64,000 nucleotides of DNA from Kofleriaceae bacterium (GCA_024762925.1 JANTGM010000015.1:1-64000), one strand, 5' to 3'. Counted from the stretch's first letter, positions 1-9,316 are shown. Notes: a model not told the origin generated them from the sequence alone. A program made the numbers and translations.

Positions 1-9
1 AGATCCTTG

Positions 10-97
10 CTTGCCCCAGCAAGGTCGTCCTTCGCGCCTTGTCAAAGAACGAGCTCCCGTTGCCAGCACATTTCTATTCCTCTGAGCCGCACACTAG
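10..97 (+). repeat. CTAG-ended MITE-like repeat, right half
   Basis: Positions 36-97 match 12266-12327 with a single mismatch over 62 bases and end in CTAG at 94-97. The stretch from about 10 also resembles the right half of the element at 19939-20111 (shared GCCCCAGC, then TTCGCGCCTTG, then GAACGA). The left part may lie outside the window. The rest of the leader, 98-311, shows no gene that I trust. Confidence 0.7.
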
Positions 98-311
98 GCC
101 AGTGGTGATGGGATATGCCCTGGCACCCGCTTTGGTCGTGAGCCGGCCTCCTGGGAATTGGGAGTTAGCGGTGGATGATGGCATTGGGCTCCTTAATGAT
201 TCGCTTATCGTTCCAAAAAGTTGCCCACCCAGATCTCGGGATGCTAGCGATTTATATACGCGCCATCGTGGGGGTGGTGTCTAGGTCCATTAGGGCCGCA
301 AAGGGCCTTGA

Positions 312-1139
312 ATGAGTGAAATCAGCGCAGCACAGCAAACTGGATCGGAAAGCCCGATTTGTCTGAAGGGCACAACGCAAGGCTTTGAAATCTTGATTGA
401 CAGTGCCGCTTCGGCTGACATCATCGCCAGCGAAATCGAGGCCAAGCTGGACGAAGCTCCCGGGTTTTTCAAGGGAGGAGATGTCATTCTTCGCTTTGAC
501 GACGCCCCGCCCCGAGGCTACCTCGGCCCGATCGAAGAAGTGACTGACCGCTACGAATTGCGCATCGTTGGTGTTCAGGGACCTGGAAAAACCGCAGAAG
601 AAAAGAGCGTTCACGATTTGATGAACGACATGGGCCTTGTCGAGCCTGTCATGGCGACTGGCAGTGAGCCTGTTCAGCCAGACCTCGCGGCACTTGCCAT
701 GGATGCTGACCAAGTAGCGCAGGTTGCAGTAGCTCCAGGTCCAGTAGCGCCGGTAGCTGCAAACGAGGCAGCAAGTGAGGCCCTGGCCCCAAAGATGATT
801 GTTGGGCCGGTTCGCTCTGGTTGCATTCTTGAGGTCGCCGGTCATCTCATCATTCTCGGCGATGTGAACCCGGGCGCCGAAGTTCGCGCCACGGGAAGCA
901 TCGTAGTGCTCGGGCGCCTTCGCGGCATCGCACACGCTGGCTGTGAGGCGGGCTCCTCCTTCATTCTCGCGCTCCAGCTTGAGCCGCAACAACTTCGAAT
1001 TGGTTCTCTGGTCGCAAGGGCAGGGGACGCAGATGCCACGCCAGAGCGTGCAGAAATCGCCTACGCCAAAGATGGCGCCATCATGGTCGACAATTACAAG
1101 GGACGTCTTCCCTTCGGTATCGCAACCGCCAAGTTCTAG
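312..1139 (+). CDS. minC: Septum-site determining protein MinC
   Basis: Inhibitor of FtsZ ring assembly that is brought to the membrane by MinD. The 275-residue protein has an N-terminal FtsZ-inhibitory domain (about 15-100), a variable Ala/Pro/Val-rich linker, and the C-terminal beta-helix domain that binds MinD (about 165-270). The diagnostic stretch VRSGCILEVAGHLIILGDV is followed by NPGAEV and LRGIAHAG. An AAAGGG motif sits seven bases before the ATG. It is the first gene of a compact minC-minD-minE set: minD begins 12 bases after its stop. Overall length is slightly above the E. coli protein because of the linker. Confidence 0.95.
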   Translation: MSEISAAQQTGSESPICLKGTTQGFEILIDSAASADIIASEIEAKLDEAPGFFKGGDVILRFDDAPPRGYLGPIEEVTDRYELRIVGVQGPGKTAEEKSVHDLMNDMGLVEPVMATGSEPVQPDLAALAMDADQVAQVAVAPGPVAPVAANEAASEALAPKMIVGPVRSGCILEVAGHLIILGDVNPGAEVRATGSIVVLGRLRGIAHAGCEAGSSFILALQLEPQQLRIGSLVARAGDADATPERAEIAYAKDGAIMVDNYKGRLPFGIATAKF

Positions 1140-1151
1140 GAGAGAGAAAAC

Positions 1152-1946
1152 ATGGGCAAAGCAATCGTTATTACTTCGGGTAAAGGTGGCGTCGGAAAGA
1201 CCACCTCAACAGCCAACATTGGCGCAGCACTCGCACAACAAGGACACAGTGTTGTTCTGGTGGATGCCGACATTGGACTTCGAAATCTCGATGTCGTCAT
1301 GGGGCTCGAAAACCGTATCGTCTTCCACCTGATCGACGTACTCAAGGGCAAGTGCTCGCTGCAAAAGGCGGTCATCAAGGATCGGCGAATCGATGGACTC
1401 TACCTCTTGCCTTCATCACAGGTGGACGAGAAGGACGCTGTCAACGAGGAGCAGATGCTTCACCTCGTGACGCAGCTTAAGAAAAGTTACGACTACGTCA
1501 TTATCGATTGTCCCGCAGGCATCGAGCAGGGCTTTCGCAACGCAATCGCCGGGGCTGATGAAGCCGTCGTAGTGGCAACGCCAGAGGTTAGCTCGATTCG
1601 CGACGCCGATCGCGTTGCTGGTCTTCTTGCGGCTGCCGACATTCCCACGCGTCTCATCGTCAATCGAATTTCCGCGGCGATGGTCAAGAAGGGTGACATG
1701 CTCTCCAAGGAAGATGTCATTGACATCCTCGCGCTTGAGCTGCTTGGCGCAGTTCCTCTAGACGACGCGATCATCGCATCGACAAACAAGGGCGTCCCCG
1801 CGACTCTTGAGGGCATCTCGCCCGCCGCTATGGCCTACGAAGTTGTCGCTCGCCGCCTCAATGGTGAAGTTGTCGACGATGTGGCTAGCAACATCGGGTT
1901 CTTTGCCCGCATCGGCCGAGCAATCGGTCTCTCGCCCGCCGCGTAA
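1152..1946 (+). CDS. minD: Septum-site determining ATPase MinD
   Basis: Membrane-associated ParA-type ATPase that carries MinC and oscillates or gradients under MinE control. The deviant Walker A motif KGGVGKTTS is at residues 11-19, Walker B-like VLVDADIGL follows at about 36-44, and VIIDCPAGIE is at about 115-124. The C-terminus (NIGFFARIGRAIGL) is the expected amphipathic membrane-targeting helix. At 264 residues it has the normal family length. AGGAGAGAG lies just before the ATG. It sits between minC and minE in the conserved order. Confidence 0.97.
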   Translation: MGKAIVITSGKGGVGKTTSTANIGAALAQQGHSVVLVDADIGLRNLDVVMGLENRIVFHLIDVLKGKCSLQKAVIKDRRIDGLYLLPSSQVDEKDAVNEEQMLHLVTQLKKSYDYVIIDCPAGIEQGFRNAIAGADEAVVVATPEVSSIRDADRVAGLLAAADIPTRLIVNRISAAMVKKGDMLSKEDVIDILALELLGAVPLDDAIIASTNKGVPATLEGISPAAMAYEVVARRLNGEVVDDVASNIGFFARIGRAIGLSPAA

Positions 1947-1974
1947 ACGCCCCCGCACCTAGGAAGTGATGCAA

Positions 1975-2250
1975 ATGCAACAAGTATGGAATGACATTAA
2001 GGGGCTGCTAACTGGACGCCGCGCGAGCAAAGAGGTGGCCAAGGGGCGCCTGCATCTCGTGTTGGCACATGATCGCACGGGTCTTGACGGTGCCAAGCTG
2101 CAAGAGATGCGCGACGAAATCACCGCAGTGATTGCCAAGTACGTGAGCATCGATGCAGAAGCCGTCGACATCCAGATTGAGCGCGTGTCTCGTGAGAGCA
2201 CAGAATTACGCGTCTCAAGCCCTGTTCGAAACCACAACGCTCTCTCATAA
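1975..2250 (+). CDS. minE: Cell division topological specificity factor MinE
   Basis: Stimulates MinD ATPase and restricts MinCD to the cell ends. About 91 residues: the N-terminal MinD-binding segment is followed by the topological-specificity domain, with the typical KGRLHLVLAHDR and DEITAVIAKYVSID. Three in-frame starts lie together (GTG 1966, ATG 1969, ATG 1975). AGGAAG at 1961-1966 would overlap or crowd the first two, so ATG 1975 is preferred. It ends 9 bases before a stem-loop that closes the min operon. Confidence 0.93.
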   Translation: MQQVWNDIKGLLTGRRASKEVAKGRLHLVLAHDRTGLDGAKLQEMRDEITAVIAKYVSIDAEAVDIQIERVSRESTELRVSSPVRNHNALS

Positions 2251-2258
2251 AGCCAAGT

Positions 2259-2278
2259 GGCACCAGGAGACTGGTGCC
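2259..2278. terminator. Stem-loop after minE
   Basis: Perfect 8-bp stem GGCACCAG with loop GAGA and CTGGTGCC, placed between convergent minE and the PP2C gene. There is no clear T-run, so it may act as a Rho-independent-like bidirectional terminator or simply as an mRNA-end stabiliser. Confidence 0.5.
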
Positions 2279-2357
2279 GTCTATCAAATATGCGCTTGTC
2301 CCTGCCAAACGCTGGGATCGCCCCTATCGCGCTATTGGGGGCTCGCGCCTATGCGGG

Positions 2358-3653
2358 CTACTCTTCTTCAAAGGGGAGGGGCGCGTTCTCGTCGCCTCGC
2401 AGGGCACCAAGATCCGCGGTTGTCTTGCGCAGACGACCGGCAAGCACTTGGGTAAAGCTCCATAGGAGTTTTACTGAGAGTTCAGGCTGCTTCTTGATGA
2501 TGCTGTAGAACTCTTTGCGTCCGATCACCAAGAGGCGTGACGCTTCGTCTGCGGTGGCCGAGAGCGATCGAACCGTACGGTCGATAAGCGCCATCTCGCC
2601 AAAGTGCTGACCTTTCTCAAGACGTGTGACGTCAACGAGGTGCTGATGCAGCCGCACGGCACCCGAGAGCACGACGAACATCGCTTCGCCAACTTCCCCT
2701 TCACAGATGATGGGTTCGTTGGCTGCGTATTCACGAGTCTCGGTCATGTTCATCACACTCACGAGCTCCTTGTAGCTGAGATAGCGGAACAGCTGCATGC
2801 CTTTGAGGACTTCGAGCTTGAGGCTCAGCTCTTCGGCGCGTGCATTTGCGGGGCTATCTTCGGCCTGCTCTGGCCCGCCGAGGACACGAACCACAACATT
2901 GGTGATGTTGTCGTGGCCCCCTCCGGCGTTGGCTCGATCGATGAGCGAACTGGGCACATCCTTCACGTCGCCTTCGGTGAGAAGCCCTGGCAGTTCCGCG
3001 TCCTCAAAGTAGACATACATGCCATCGGAGCAGAGCAGAAAACTATCACCAGGCAGGATGTCAAAGTCGAACGTGTCCACCTCGACAGAGGCATAGACGC
3101 CAACGGCCCTGGTGACCGCATTCTTGAACTTCTTGTAGGGAGAAGTATCAAACTCCTCTTCTTTGATCTTTCCACGTCGAATCAACTCGTTCATGAGGGA
3201 GTGGTCCTCGGTGAGTTGGTGACACTGATCTTGCCGCGTTAGGTAGATTCGCGAGTCGCCCACATGGGCGATGAAACCGCGTAGGTTGGAAGGCTCGCCG
3301 GCGATGAGCAGTACCGACGCTGTTGTCCCCATGCCGCGTTTCTCGGGCTCGGCTTGTGCGCGGTTGTAGACCGTTGCGCAAGCATCTTGAATGGCGCGCT
3401 CGAGCAGACGCAGAATCTCCACTTCCTGCACCTTGGCATCGTCTTGTACGAAGCGATCGATGAGGTCACGGTTGTGATAGACCGCATCGCGAATTTGATG
3501 CACGGTGATCGAGGAGGCGACTTCTCCAGCTGCGTGTCCACCCATGCCATCACAGACGACGAAGAGACGGAGTTTCTTGTCGATGAGGAAGTTGTCCTCA
3601 TTGTGGTCTCGCTCTCGACCAACGTCGGTAGCCGCCGCAAATGTAAGCTCCAT
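2358..3653 (-). CDS. PP2C protein phosphatase with C-terminal cyclic-nucleotide-binding domain
   Basis: 431 residues. Residues 1-260 form a PP2C-type metal-dependent Ser/Thr phosphatase with RDHNEDN, CDGMGGHAAGE, HVGDSRIYL, CSDGM and HDNITNVVV, so the metal-binding Asp residues are present. After a linker, residues about 295-410 form a cNMP-binding beta-roll with the phosphate-cassette motif HFGEMALIDRTVRS, including the Arg that normally contacts the cyclic phosphate. The protein is presumably a cytoplasmic phosphatase gated by a cyclic nucleotide and acting against Ser/Thr kinases that are not encoded here. The ligand is not predictable from sequence. Confidence 0.9.
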   Translation of the reverse strand: MELTFAAATDVGRERDHNEDNFLIDKKLRLFVVCDGMGGHAAGEVASSITVHQIRDAVYHNRDLIDRFVQDDAKVQEVEILRLLERAIQDACATVYNRAQAEPEKRGMGTTASVLLIAGEPSNLRGFIAHVGDSRIYLTRQDQCHQLTEDHSLMNELIRRGKIKEEEFDTSPYKKFKNAVTRAVGVYASVEVDTFDFDILPGDSFLLCSDGMYVYFEDAELPGLLTEGDVKDVPSSLIDRANAGGGHDNITNVVVRVLGGPEQAEDSPANARAEELSLKLEVLKGMQLFRYLSYKELVSVMNMTETREYAANEPIICEGEVGEAMFVVLSGAVRLHQHLVDVTRLEKGQHFGEMALIDRTVRSLSATADEASRLLVIGRKEFYSIIKKQPELSVKLLWSFTQVLAGRLRKTTADLGALRGDENAPLPFEEE

Positions 3654-3716
3654 CGCAGTTCCTGAATATCATGCAGCTTGCCGCAGGGTCAACGGAAGCC
3701 CATGCATTTCAGTGGT

Positions 3717-5042
3717 CTAGCGTGATCCCAAGCGTTCGAGAAGGCCAGGCCGCAAGGTTGAGTTCAGAAGCACTCTGATGTCGGTGAAGTGCAGGCGGCC
3801 CCAATATGCAACCCCGTCAACAATGAGCGCGGGGGTGTGCTCAATGCCCGCCTTGCGAATCTGAGCAATCTCCTTGTCCAGTGCCTCGAGATGACGGCCG
3901 CTTTCAAGACAGCTCTCAAAGCTCTTTACATCGAGATCGAGCGCGGCAGACGAGGCCAACTCAACGGCCAAACTCTGATCGAAGTTAATGCGCCTTTGGT
4001 ACTCGAAGGCGTGCTGATAGAAGTCCCAAAATGCGCCTTGCTCGTCGGCGCAGAGAGCCGCCTGATGCATGAGGGGAGCCTTCTCTTGCCGGGGAATTGT
4101 GGAGTCGTAGAGCGGGCGAAAGACAACTCGGACCTCATCGGCATAGGCCTTGCGAATGTCGTCAAGGTTGCGGGACATGCCCCTGCACAAGATGCTTTGA
4201 AAATGGCAGATGAAGACGATCGTCGTTTTGGCATTGTCTGGCCCCTGTGCGAGAGCACCGGCCGCCACTCGCCCCATTGAGACAGGTGATGGCTTCTTGG
4301 GAGGTTCATGACTCGCCTCATCCAGCGGACCGCGGAAGCGTCTACCGGCATACCGGCGCGCCTCTTCTGCTGCAGAGATTTCGCGTGCAACATTTTCTCG
4401 CGCGACGCCGCTGTACTCCAAGATGCGCGCATCGCGAAGTGCTGCCTCATAGTGTGCTTCGAGTGCGGGCAAGGAGCCCACCCGATCGGCGTTGCGACCG
4501 TTGAATCGAAAGCCGGGAACTTGATTGATGAGGGTGCGCCGCCAGTAGTAGTAGTTCTCACGAAACGCCACCTCGTGCTCCATCGAGTCAAGGGCCTGCT
4601 CGACGCGCTTGTAGTTCACGCCAGAAGCTCTTGCGATATCGCGATAGGCATCTGGTCTTGGAACGGAACCTCCTTTGTAATAGGCCTCGACAAATTCGAA
4701 GAAGCGCCCCTGTGCAAATGCCTCTTGCGCAAAGTTTTGCGCCAGACTCGCCGAGCGCTTGCCCTTTTCTGTGAGGCGATAGACGACTCGCAGTCGTTGC
4801 GGGTGCAGCTTGATGAGGTCCTCGATAAGAAAGTGCGCGGGCCTGCTGTGGGCGTTGCTGAGGTCTAAGAAAAACTCTAATGTTACCGGGGCGTCGTCAG
4901 GACCTCGGGTTGGGTGTCTTGCTTTTGGGCTCCGCTCCAGGATGGTGATGTTCTGCGCAGCCGAGGTCGCCATGAATGCTCCGAGGAGAATTCCTGCAAT
5001 GACGATCGCCCGAGAGATGGGGTGGCTGCGAGAGCGGAGCAT
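3717..5042 (-). CDS. Secreted tandem DsbA/thioredoxin-like protein with degenerate active sites
   Basis: 441 residues with an N-terminal signal peptide (hydrophobic 12-28, then TSAAQ). It contains two DsbA-like thioredoxin-fold domains. The first starts near APVTLEFFLDLSNAHSR and has no Cys where CxxC is expected. The second starts near TIVFICHFQSILCRGM, where SILC leaves only the second Cys of the motif. The cis-Pro segment HTPALIVDG is conserved near the end. A normal dithiol oxidoreductase role is therefore unlikely, and a chaperone-like or monothiol function is possible. It is followed 10 bases upstream on the same strand by the ClC channel gene. Confidence 0.75.
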   Translation of the reverse strand: MLRSRSHPISRAIVIAGILLGAFMATSAAQNITILERSPKARHPTRGPDDAPVTLEFFLDLSNAHSRPAHFLIEDLIKLHPQRLRVVYRLTEKGKRSASLAQNFAQEAFAQGRFFEFVEAYYKGGSVPRPDAYRDIARASGVNYKRVEQALDSMEHEVAFRENYYYWRRTLINQVPGFRFNGRNADRVGSLPALEAHYEAALRDARILEYSGVARENVAREISAAEEARRYAGRRFRGPLDEASHEPPKKPSPVSMGRVAAGALAQGPDNAKTTIVFICHFQSILCRGMSRNLDDIRKAYADEVRVVFRPLYDSTIPRQEKAPLMHQAALCADEQGAFWDFYQHAFEYQRRINFDQSLAVELASSAALDLDVKSFESCLESGRHLEALDKEIAQIRKAGIEHTPALIVDGVAYWGRLHFTDIRVLLNSTLRPGLLERLGSR

Positions 5043-5052
5043 GAGACCGTGA

Positions 5053-7035
5053 CTATTCTGCCACGGCTTGGTTCTGTTGCAACCGACGCCTCAGAATCTC
5101 TGCATTGTACTCCGCGGCGATCTGACGCTGGGAAATCGTGCCAAGAATGCTCCCATCACCACCGGGATCGATGACGGGAACGTATTCATGTCCGTGCTTC
5201 ACAATGGCTGCCAACGCTGTCCCAAGAGTCGCCTCTGGGCTCACGCTGTAGAGCGGTGTCATGGCATCGTTAACCAGTAGAAAATCGAGGATCTCGTTTT
5301 CTGAGACGACCGAGCGGACATGATCAAGGGAAACGGTACCAACGAACTCTCCTTTTCCGTTGGCGACAACGAAGAACGACTCAGCGGTTGCGGACACATG
5401 CTCAAGAAAGTCGGCCAGGGGAAGATTGCTTTGCACCGGCTCGCTTGCTCTGCCCTTGATGAAATAGTCTTGAACGAGGAGCGATTCGAGCACATCCACC
5501 GTGTAGCGAGCGGCGTGCGCTGGAGACTCGGCTGCAGTTGGCACTTGGGCGGGAAACAAGGATACGTGGCGCAAGAGCAAGATCGAGACTACAATCGCGA
5601 GCATTAGTGGAACGAGAAGGTCGTACGATCCGAATAGTTCTGAGATCATGATGATCGTGGAGAGAGGGGCCTTGGCAGCGCCAGCGTAGAAAGCACCCAT
5701 ACCAACCAGAACGAATGCGCCAGGCTGCGTAATGATACCGGGCACGAGCTCGTGAAAGAGCAGTCCAAAGGCTCCGCCGAGAAATCCGCCAATGAAGAGC
5801 GTTGGGGCAAAGACGCCGCCGGCGCCCCCAGAGCTGAGTGTCAGCGTCGTGGCAAACATCTTTGCGATCGCGATGGCCATGAGAATGCCGAAGCCCTCGT
5901 AGCCGCTGGGAAGCTGACGGCTCGGAGAGTCGGGCGGCAGAAGAGCATCTTGAATCCAGCCGTAGCCGGTGCCAATGACCCAGGGGAGAACCAGCGCGAG
6001 CGTACCGAGGATGAGCCCACCAAGCGCGGGCTTAGCCCATGCTGGTACCGTTATCTTGCGAAATATGTTGGGCCCCCAGCGAGTGCTAGCCTTGCACCAG
6101 AGAACTGCAATCGGGGCAACAGCGAGTGCCATGATGCCGTAGAAAACCAGCTGGCTTGGCTCGAATGCGTAGCCGCCGGAAGGAACCTGAAACAAGCTGC
6201 CGGTGCCAAAGATGGATGTGAAGACCGAGTATGCGGTTACCGAAGAGACGATGACGGGGAACATGCCCTCTGTCTCAAAGTCCTCTTTGTAGATAATCTC
6301 AAGCGCGAACAGAGCAGCCCCGAGCGGAGTTCGAAACAGTGCAGAGATGCCTCCAGCAGCCCCGGCAAGCATGAGCAGCCGCCGATCGTGGGATGTGAGC
6401 CGAAAGCGTCGACTTAGGCGACTTCCAAAACTCGCTCCGGCATAGGCCATGGTGCCCTCGCGTCCAGCAGAGCCGCCGCTGCCGAGAGTGAGCGCTGCGG
6501 CCAGTACCCGCCACAAGGCATGACGTGTGCTGATTTCGCCGCGGCCCTCATGAAAGGCTTCGATAATTCCGTTGGTGCCCCGACCAGCACCTGAGCGCTT
6601 GTCAAGAAAGTGCAAGACCAGACCTGCTGCCAGGCCTCCAGCGGCAGGCAGGAGCACGAGCAGCCACCAAACCCGTGGGCCCTGTTCAACTTCAAAGAAG
6701 TGTCCAAAGAGCGGCTCCTCGTGACCTGCCAGGCTCATGAAGAATGTGGCTTCGGACCACTCGAGAACAAAGTAGACAAGGCCTGCCAGCAGTCCAGTGA
6801 GCGCACCGACCGCAACCGAAAGCTTGACCCACTTCCAAAGAGACTGCACATCGATGCCCTGGGTGACGCCCTGGGTGAAGGGGCGAAAGTCCGTGGCGAG
6901 AATGCGACGTATTGGATCGCTTGGCTTCACAAGGGAATCGGGATCGGAGAACTGCCTACATTCGGACGCTATCACACAGGTGGCCCTCTTGCTGAGCGAG
7001 ATGCGGCCCCCCATCGGCTTGGCCACAACGTGCAA
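5053..7035 (-). CDS. ClC-family chloride channel/transporter with CBS pair
   Basis: 660 residues. The ClC membrane core spans about 70-490 and carries GSGGSAGREGT (selectivity and gating Glu region, with Thr replacing the usual Pro) and GGAGGVFAPTLFIGG (the GxFxP filter). A pair of CBS domains fills about 520-645 (SLDHVRSVVSENEILDF; YVPVIDPGGDGSILGTIS). It moves chloride, possibly in exchange for protons. The first 60 residues look unusual for the family, so the true start could be downstream of ATG 7035 (for example ATG 7014). Confidence 0.9.
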   Translation of the reverse strand: MHVVAKPMGGRISLSKRATCVIASECRQFSDPDSLVKPSDPIRRILATDFRPFTQGVTQGIDVQSLWKWVKLSVAVGALTGLLAGLVYFVLEWSEATFFMSLAGHEEPLFGHFFEVEQGPRVWWLLVLLPAAGGLAAGLVLHFLDKRSGAGRGTNGIIEAFHEGRGEISTRHALWRVLAAALTLGSGGSAGREGTMAYAGASFGSRLSRRFRLTSHDRRLLMLAGAAGGISALFRTPLGAALFALEIIYKEDFETEGMFPVIVSSVTAYSVFTSIFGTGSLFQVPSGGYAFEPSQLVFYGIMALAVAPIAVLWCKASTRWGPNIFRKITVPAWAKPALGGLILGTLALVLPWVIGTGYGWIQDALLPPDSPSRQLPSGYEGFGILMAIAIAKMFATTLTLSSGGAGGVFAPTLFIGGFLGGAFGLLFHELVPGIITQPGAFVLVGMGAFYAGAAKAPLSTIIMISELFGSYDLLVPLMLAIVVSILLLRHVSLFPAQVPTAAESPAHAARYTVDVLESLLVQDYFIKGRASEPVQSNLPLADFLEHVSATAESFFVVANGKGEFVGTVSLDHVRSVVSENEILDFLLVNDAMTPLYSVSPEATLGTALAAIVKHGHEYVPVIDPGGDGSILGTISQRQIAAEYNAEILRRRLQQNQAVAE

Positions 7036-7097
7036 TGGGGGCTACCCTTGTGCCGCACCGTGAGTATAAGGTTTTGCCACGCGCTGCACCCAAACCC

Positions 7098-8084
7098 ATG
7101 TTGCCGTTTATAGAACTCACTTCCATTCCCCTCGGCCCTCTTCCTATTCAGCCCTTTGGTGTGCTGGTGGCGACCGGCGTGTTGGTGGGAACCTCCTTAG
7201 CCGCTCGATACGCGGTGCAACATCGATGCGATGAAGACGCTCTGCGCTATCTTGGTATGCGAGTCGTGGTGGTTGGCGTCATCATGGCCCACGTTGTGGA
7301 CGTGCTGTTCTACACCCCCGGCAAAGTGATGGACGATCCGCTCGTGCTGGTGCGTTTTTGGGAGGGGATTTCGTCCTACGGCGGCATCTTGGGTGCGACG
7401 ATCGCGTTCTTCATTTGGGCCAAGAAGATCAATGCCAACTATCTGCGCTATGGCGATGCGGTGGTCTTTGGATTTGTTCCGGGGTTCACACTTGGACGCG
7501 TCGGTTGTGCCACTGCACACGATCATCTTGGCGCACAGACCGACTTTTTCTTAGGAGTGCAGCTGCCTCCACTCAATCGATGTCCAGAGCTGAAGCCGGC
7601 TGAGATGGCAGAGACGATGGGATGTCAGAACTGGAGACTGCCCGATGGCACTGCCAACGTGGTGGCACACGACCTGGGTCTCTACGAGGTCTTCATCTGC
7701 GCTGCGCTCTTTATTATTCTGATGCTCATTCGGAAGTTTTGGAAGACGCGACCCGCTGGCACCATGATTGCTGTCGCCTGTCTCTATTACGCGCCAATCC
7801 GCTTCTTCCTCGACTTTCTGCGCTTTCCCAATTCTGATCCCAAATACTTTGGGCTCACGCCCGCGCAGATCCTGTGCATCTTCACGGTGTTGGGTGGTGT
7901 CATGACGATCCGCGCAATGCGCAACCCCAAGAACGCGTCGCTCATGGAGACAGACGAGTCTTTGGCGGCGCTCAAGCTGCCTCCGATTGGTGGCAAGAAG
8001 TCCGGAGAGAGCGACTCCAAGAGCGGCTCGAAGGGCAAGACGAAACCCAAGACCAAAGCCAAGATTACCCGCAAGAAGCGATAA
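7098..8084 (+). CDS. lgt: Divergent prolipoprotein diacylglyceryl transferase (Lgt-like)
   Basis: Integral membrane enzyme family that attaches diacylglycerol to the lipobox Cys of prolipoproteins. It has about seven membrane segments and the signature-like LGRVGCATAHDHLG, plus APIRFFLDFLR near the end. Where E. coli Lgt has the essential His of SFHGG, this protein reads SSYGG, and the Asn/Glu after GRxG are also changed. This is a divergent subgroup, so activity should not be taken for granted. The Lys/Ser-rich tail (about 295-329) is probably cytosolic. ATG 7098 gives the expected N-terminus (MLPFIELTSI); an upstream start at 7035 would overlap the ClC gene. Confidence 0.8.
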   Translation: MLPFIELTSIPLGPLPIQPFGVLVATGVLVGTSLAARYAVQHRCDEDALRYLGMRVVVVGVIMAHVVDVLFYTPGKVMDDPLVLVRFWEGISSYGGILGATIAFFIWAKKINANYLRYGDAVVFGFVPGFTLGRVGCATAHDHLGAQTDFFLGVQLPPLNRCPELKPAEMAETMGCQNWRLPDGTANVVAHDLGLYEVFICAALFIILMLIRKFWKTRPAGTMIAVACLYYAPIRFFLDFLRFPNSDPKYFGLTPAQILCIFTVLGGVMTIRAMRNPKNASLMETDESLAALKLPPIGGKKSGESDSKSGSKGKTKPKTKAKITRKKR

Positions 8085-8101
8085 GTTAGGCGCTACAAAC
8101 C

Positions 8102-9316
8102 ATGCCCAATTGGCTCATACTTTTTATTACCGTTCCAAGTGTCACTGCCATCATCGGATGGATTACCAATCTCGCCGCAGTCAAAATGATGTTTCATCCT
8201 GCCAAGTTCATTGGCATTGGGCCCGCTGGCTGGCAGGGCATTATCTACAAGCAGGGGCACAAGTTCGCGACTGGCGTTGCGGACATGGTGAGTGAAAATC
8301 TCATTACACCAGAAGAACTGGCGTCGCGCTTTAGCAGCAAGGACCTCGAGGAGATCATCGGCAAGCACATGGATCCGGAAGTTCCGGCGACCTGCGAGGA
8401 AATCGCCGATGCCCTCATTGCCGAGGGAACCTGGGATAACCTGCCCGACAACGTCAAGGACATGATCGTTGGCCAGGTGAAGATGCAAACCCGAACCATC
8501 TCGGGCGAGGTCTTTGAGACGGTTCAGGGCAATGCCACCGACGTGCTCGACATTCACAAACTTGTCTACGACCAGCTCTCTGGAGAGAACGTTGAGCGAT
8601 TGGCAAGGCTGACCAAGCGCATCGGCAAAAAAGAGTTCAAGTTCATCGAGTACTATGGCGGCATCTTTGGCTTTGTGATCGGCCTTGGACAGGTTGCCGC
8701 CTGGCAAATCATGCAGACCTGGTGGCTCATGCCTATCGCGGGGGTTGCTGTCGGGTTGGTGACCAACTGGCTCGCCATCCAGATGATTTTCCGGCCACAA
8801 GAGCCCACAAAGTATCTCTTTGGCCTCATCACCTACCAGGGGCTTTTCGCCAAGCGGCAGAAGGACATTGCTCGGGACTACGGCGAGGTCGCCGAAGCCG
8901 AGATTCTTACTCCGAAGGTTCTTATCGAGACCCTCAGTGAGGGCGAGAAGGCCGAGGAGATGACCAACATGATCGTCGGTACAGTAACGGAACGCATCAG
9001 AGGTGAGGTTGGCAAGTTCAAGGCGATGCTACCGATCGAAATCACCGATGAGATGTTGGTCAAGGCACAAGCAATTGTGACAAGGCGCCTCATCGAGCGA
9101 GCTCCTGCCGCGATGCCCGAACTCGAGGTCTACCTGGCGGACAAGATGCAAGTTCGGCACACCGTCGAAGACAAACTCGGAACTATGCCTAAGGATGATT
9201 TTGAGGGAGTACTTCGGGGAATCTTCGAAGAAGACGAGCTCACGCTAATCCTCGTTGGTGGTGTGCTTGGTGGCGCCGTCGGTTTCCTTCAGGGCATCCT
9301 CGTTACTTCGATCTAG
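8102..9316 (+). CDS. DUF445 family membrane protein
   Basis: 404 residues, starting 17 bases after the lgt-like stop. The family motif appears twice: GWITNLAAVKMMFHP near residue 19 and GLVTNWLAIQMIFRP near 218. Membrane segments lie at the N-terminus, around 185-235 and at the very C-terminus (LILVGGVLGGAVGFLQGI). The stretches between are charged and helical. The biochemical role of DUF445 proteins is not established. The 3' end overlaps that of the convergent kinase gene by 4 bases. Confidence 0.85.
   Translation: MPNWLILFITVPSVTAIIGWITNLAAVKMMFHPAKFIGIGPAGWQGIIYKQGHKFATGVADMVSENLITPEELASRFSSKDLEEIIGKHMDPEVPATCEEIADALIAEGTWDNLPDNVKDMIVGQVKMQTRTISGEVFETVQGNATDVLDIHKLVYDQLSGENVERLARLTKRIGKKEFKFIEYYGGIFGFVIGLGQVAAWQIMQTWWLMPIAGVAVGLVTNWLAIQMIFRPQEPTKYLFGLITYQGLFAKRQKDIARDYGEVAEAEILTPKVLIETLSEGEKAEEMTNMIVGTVTERIRGEVGKFKAMLPIEITDEMLVKAQAIVTRRLIERAPAAMPELEVYLADKMQVRHTVEDKLGTMPKDDFEGVLRGIFEEDELTLILVGGVLGGAVGFLQGILVTSI

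Noticed and set aside
121-135. Sigma-54-like promoter (TGGCAC, five bases, TTGG) upstream of minC
   Set aside because: The -12 GC is changed to GG and min operons are not known sigma-54 targets; probably chance.
39-284. 81-residue open frame at the window start
   Set aside because: It runs through repeat sequence and has no recognisable domain or ribosome site.
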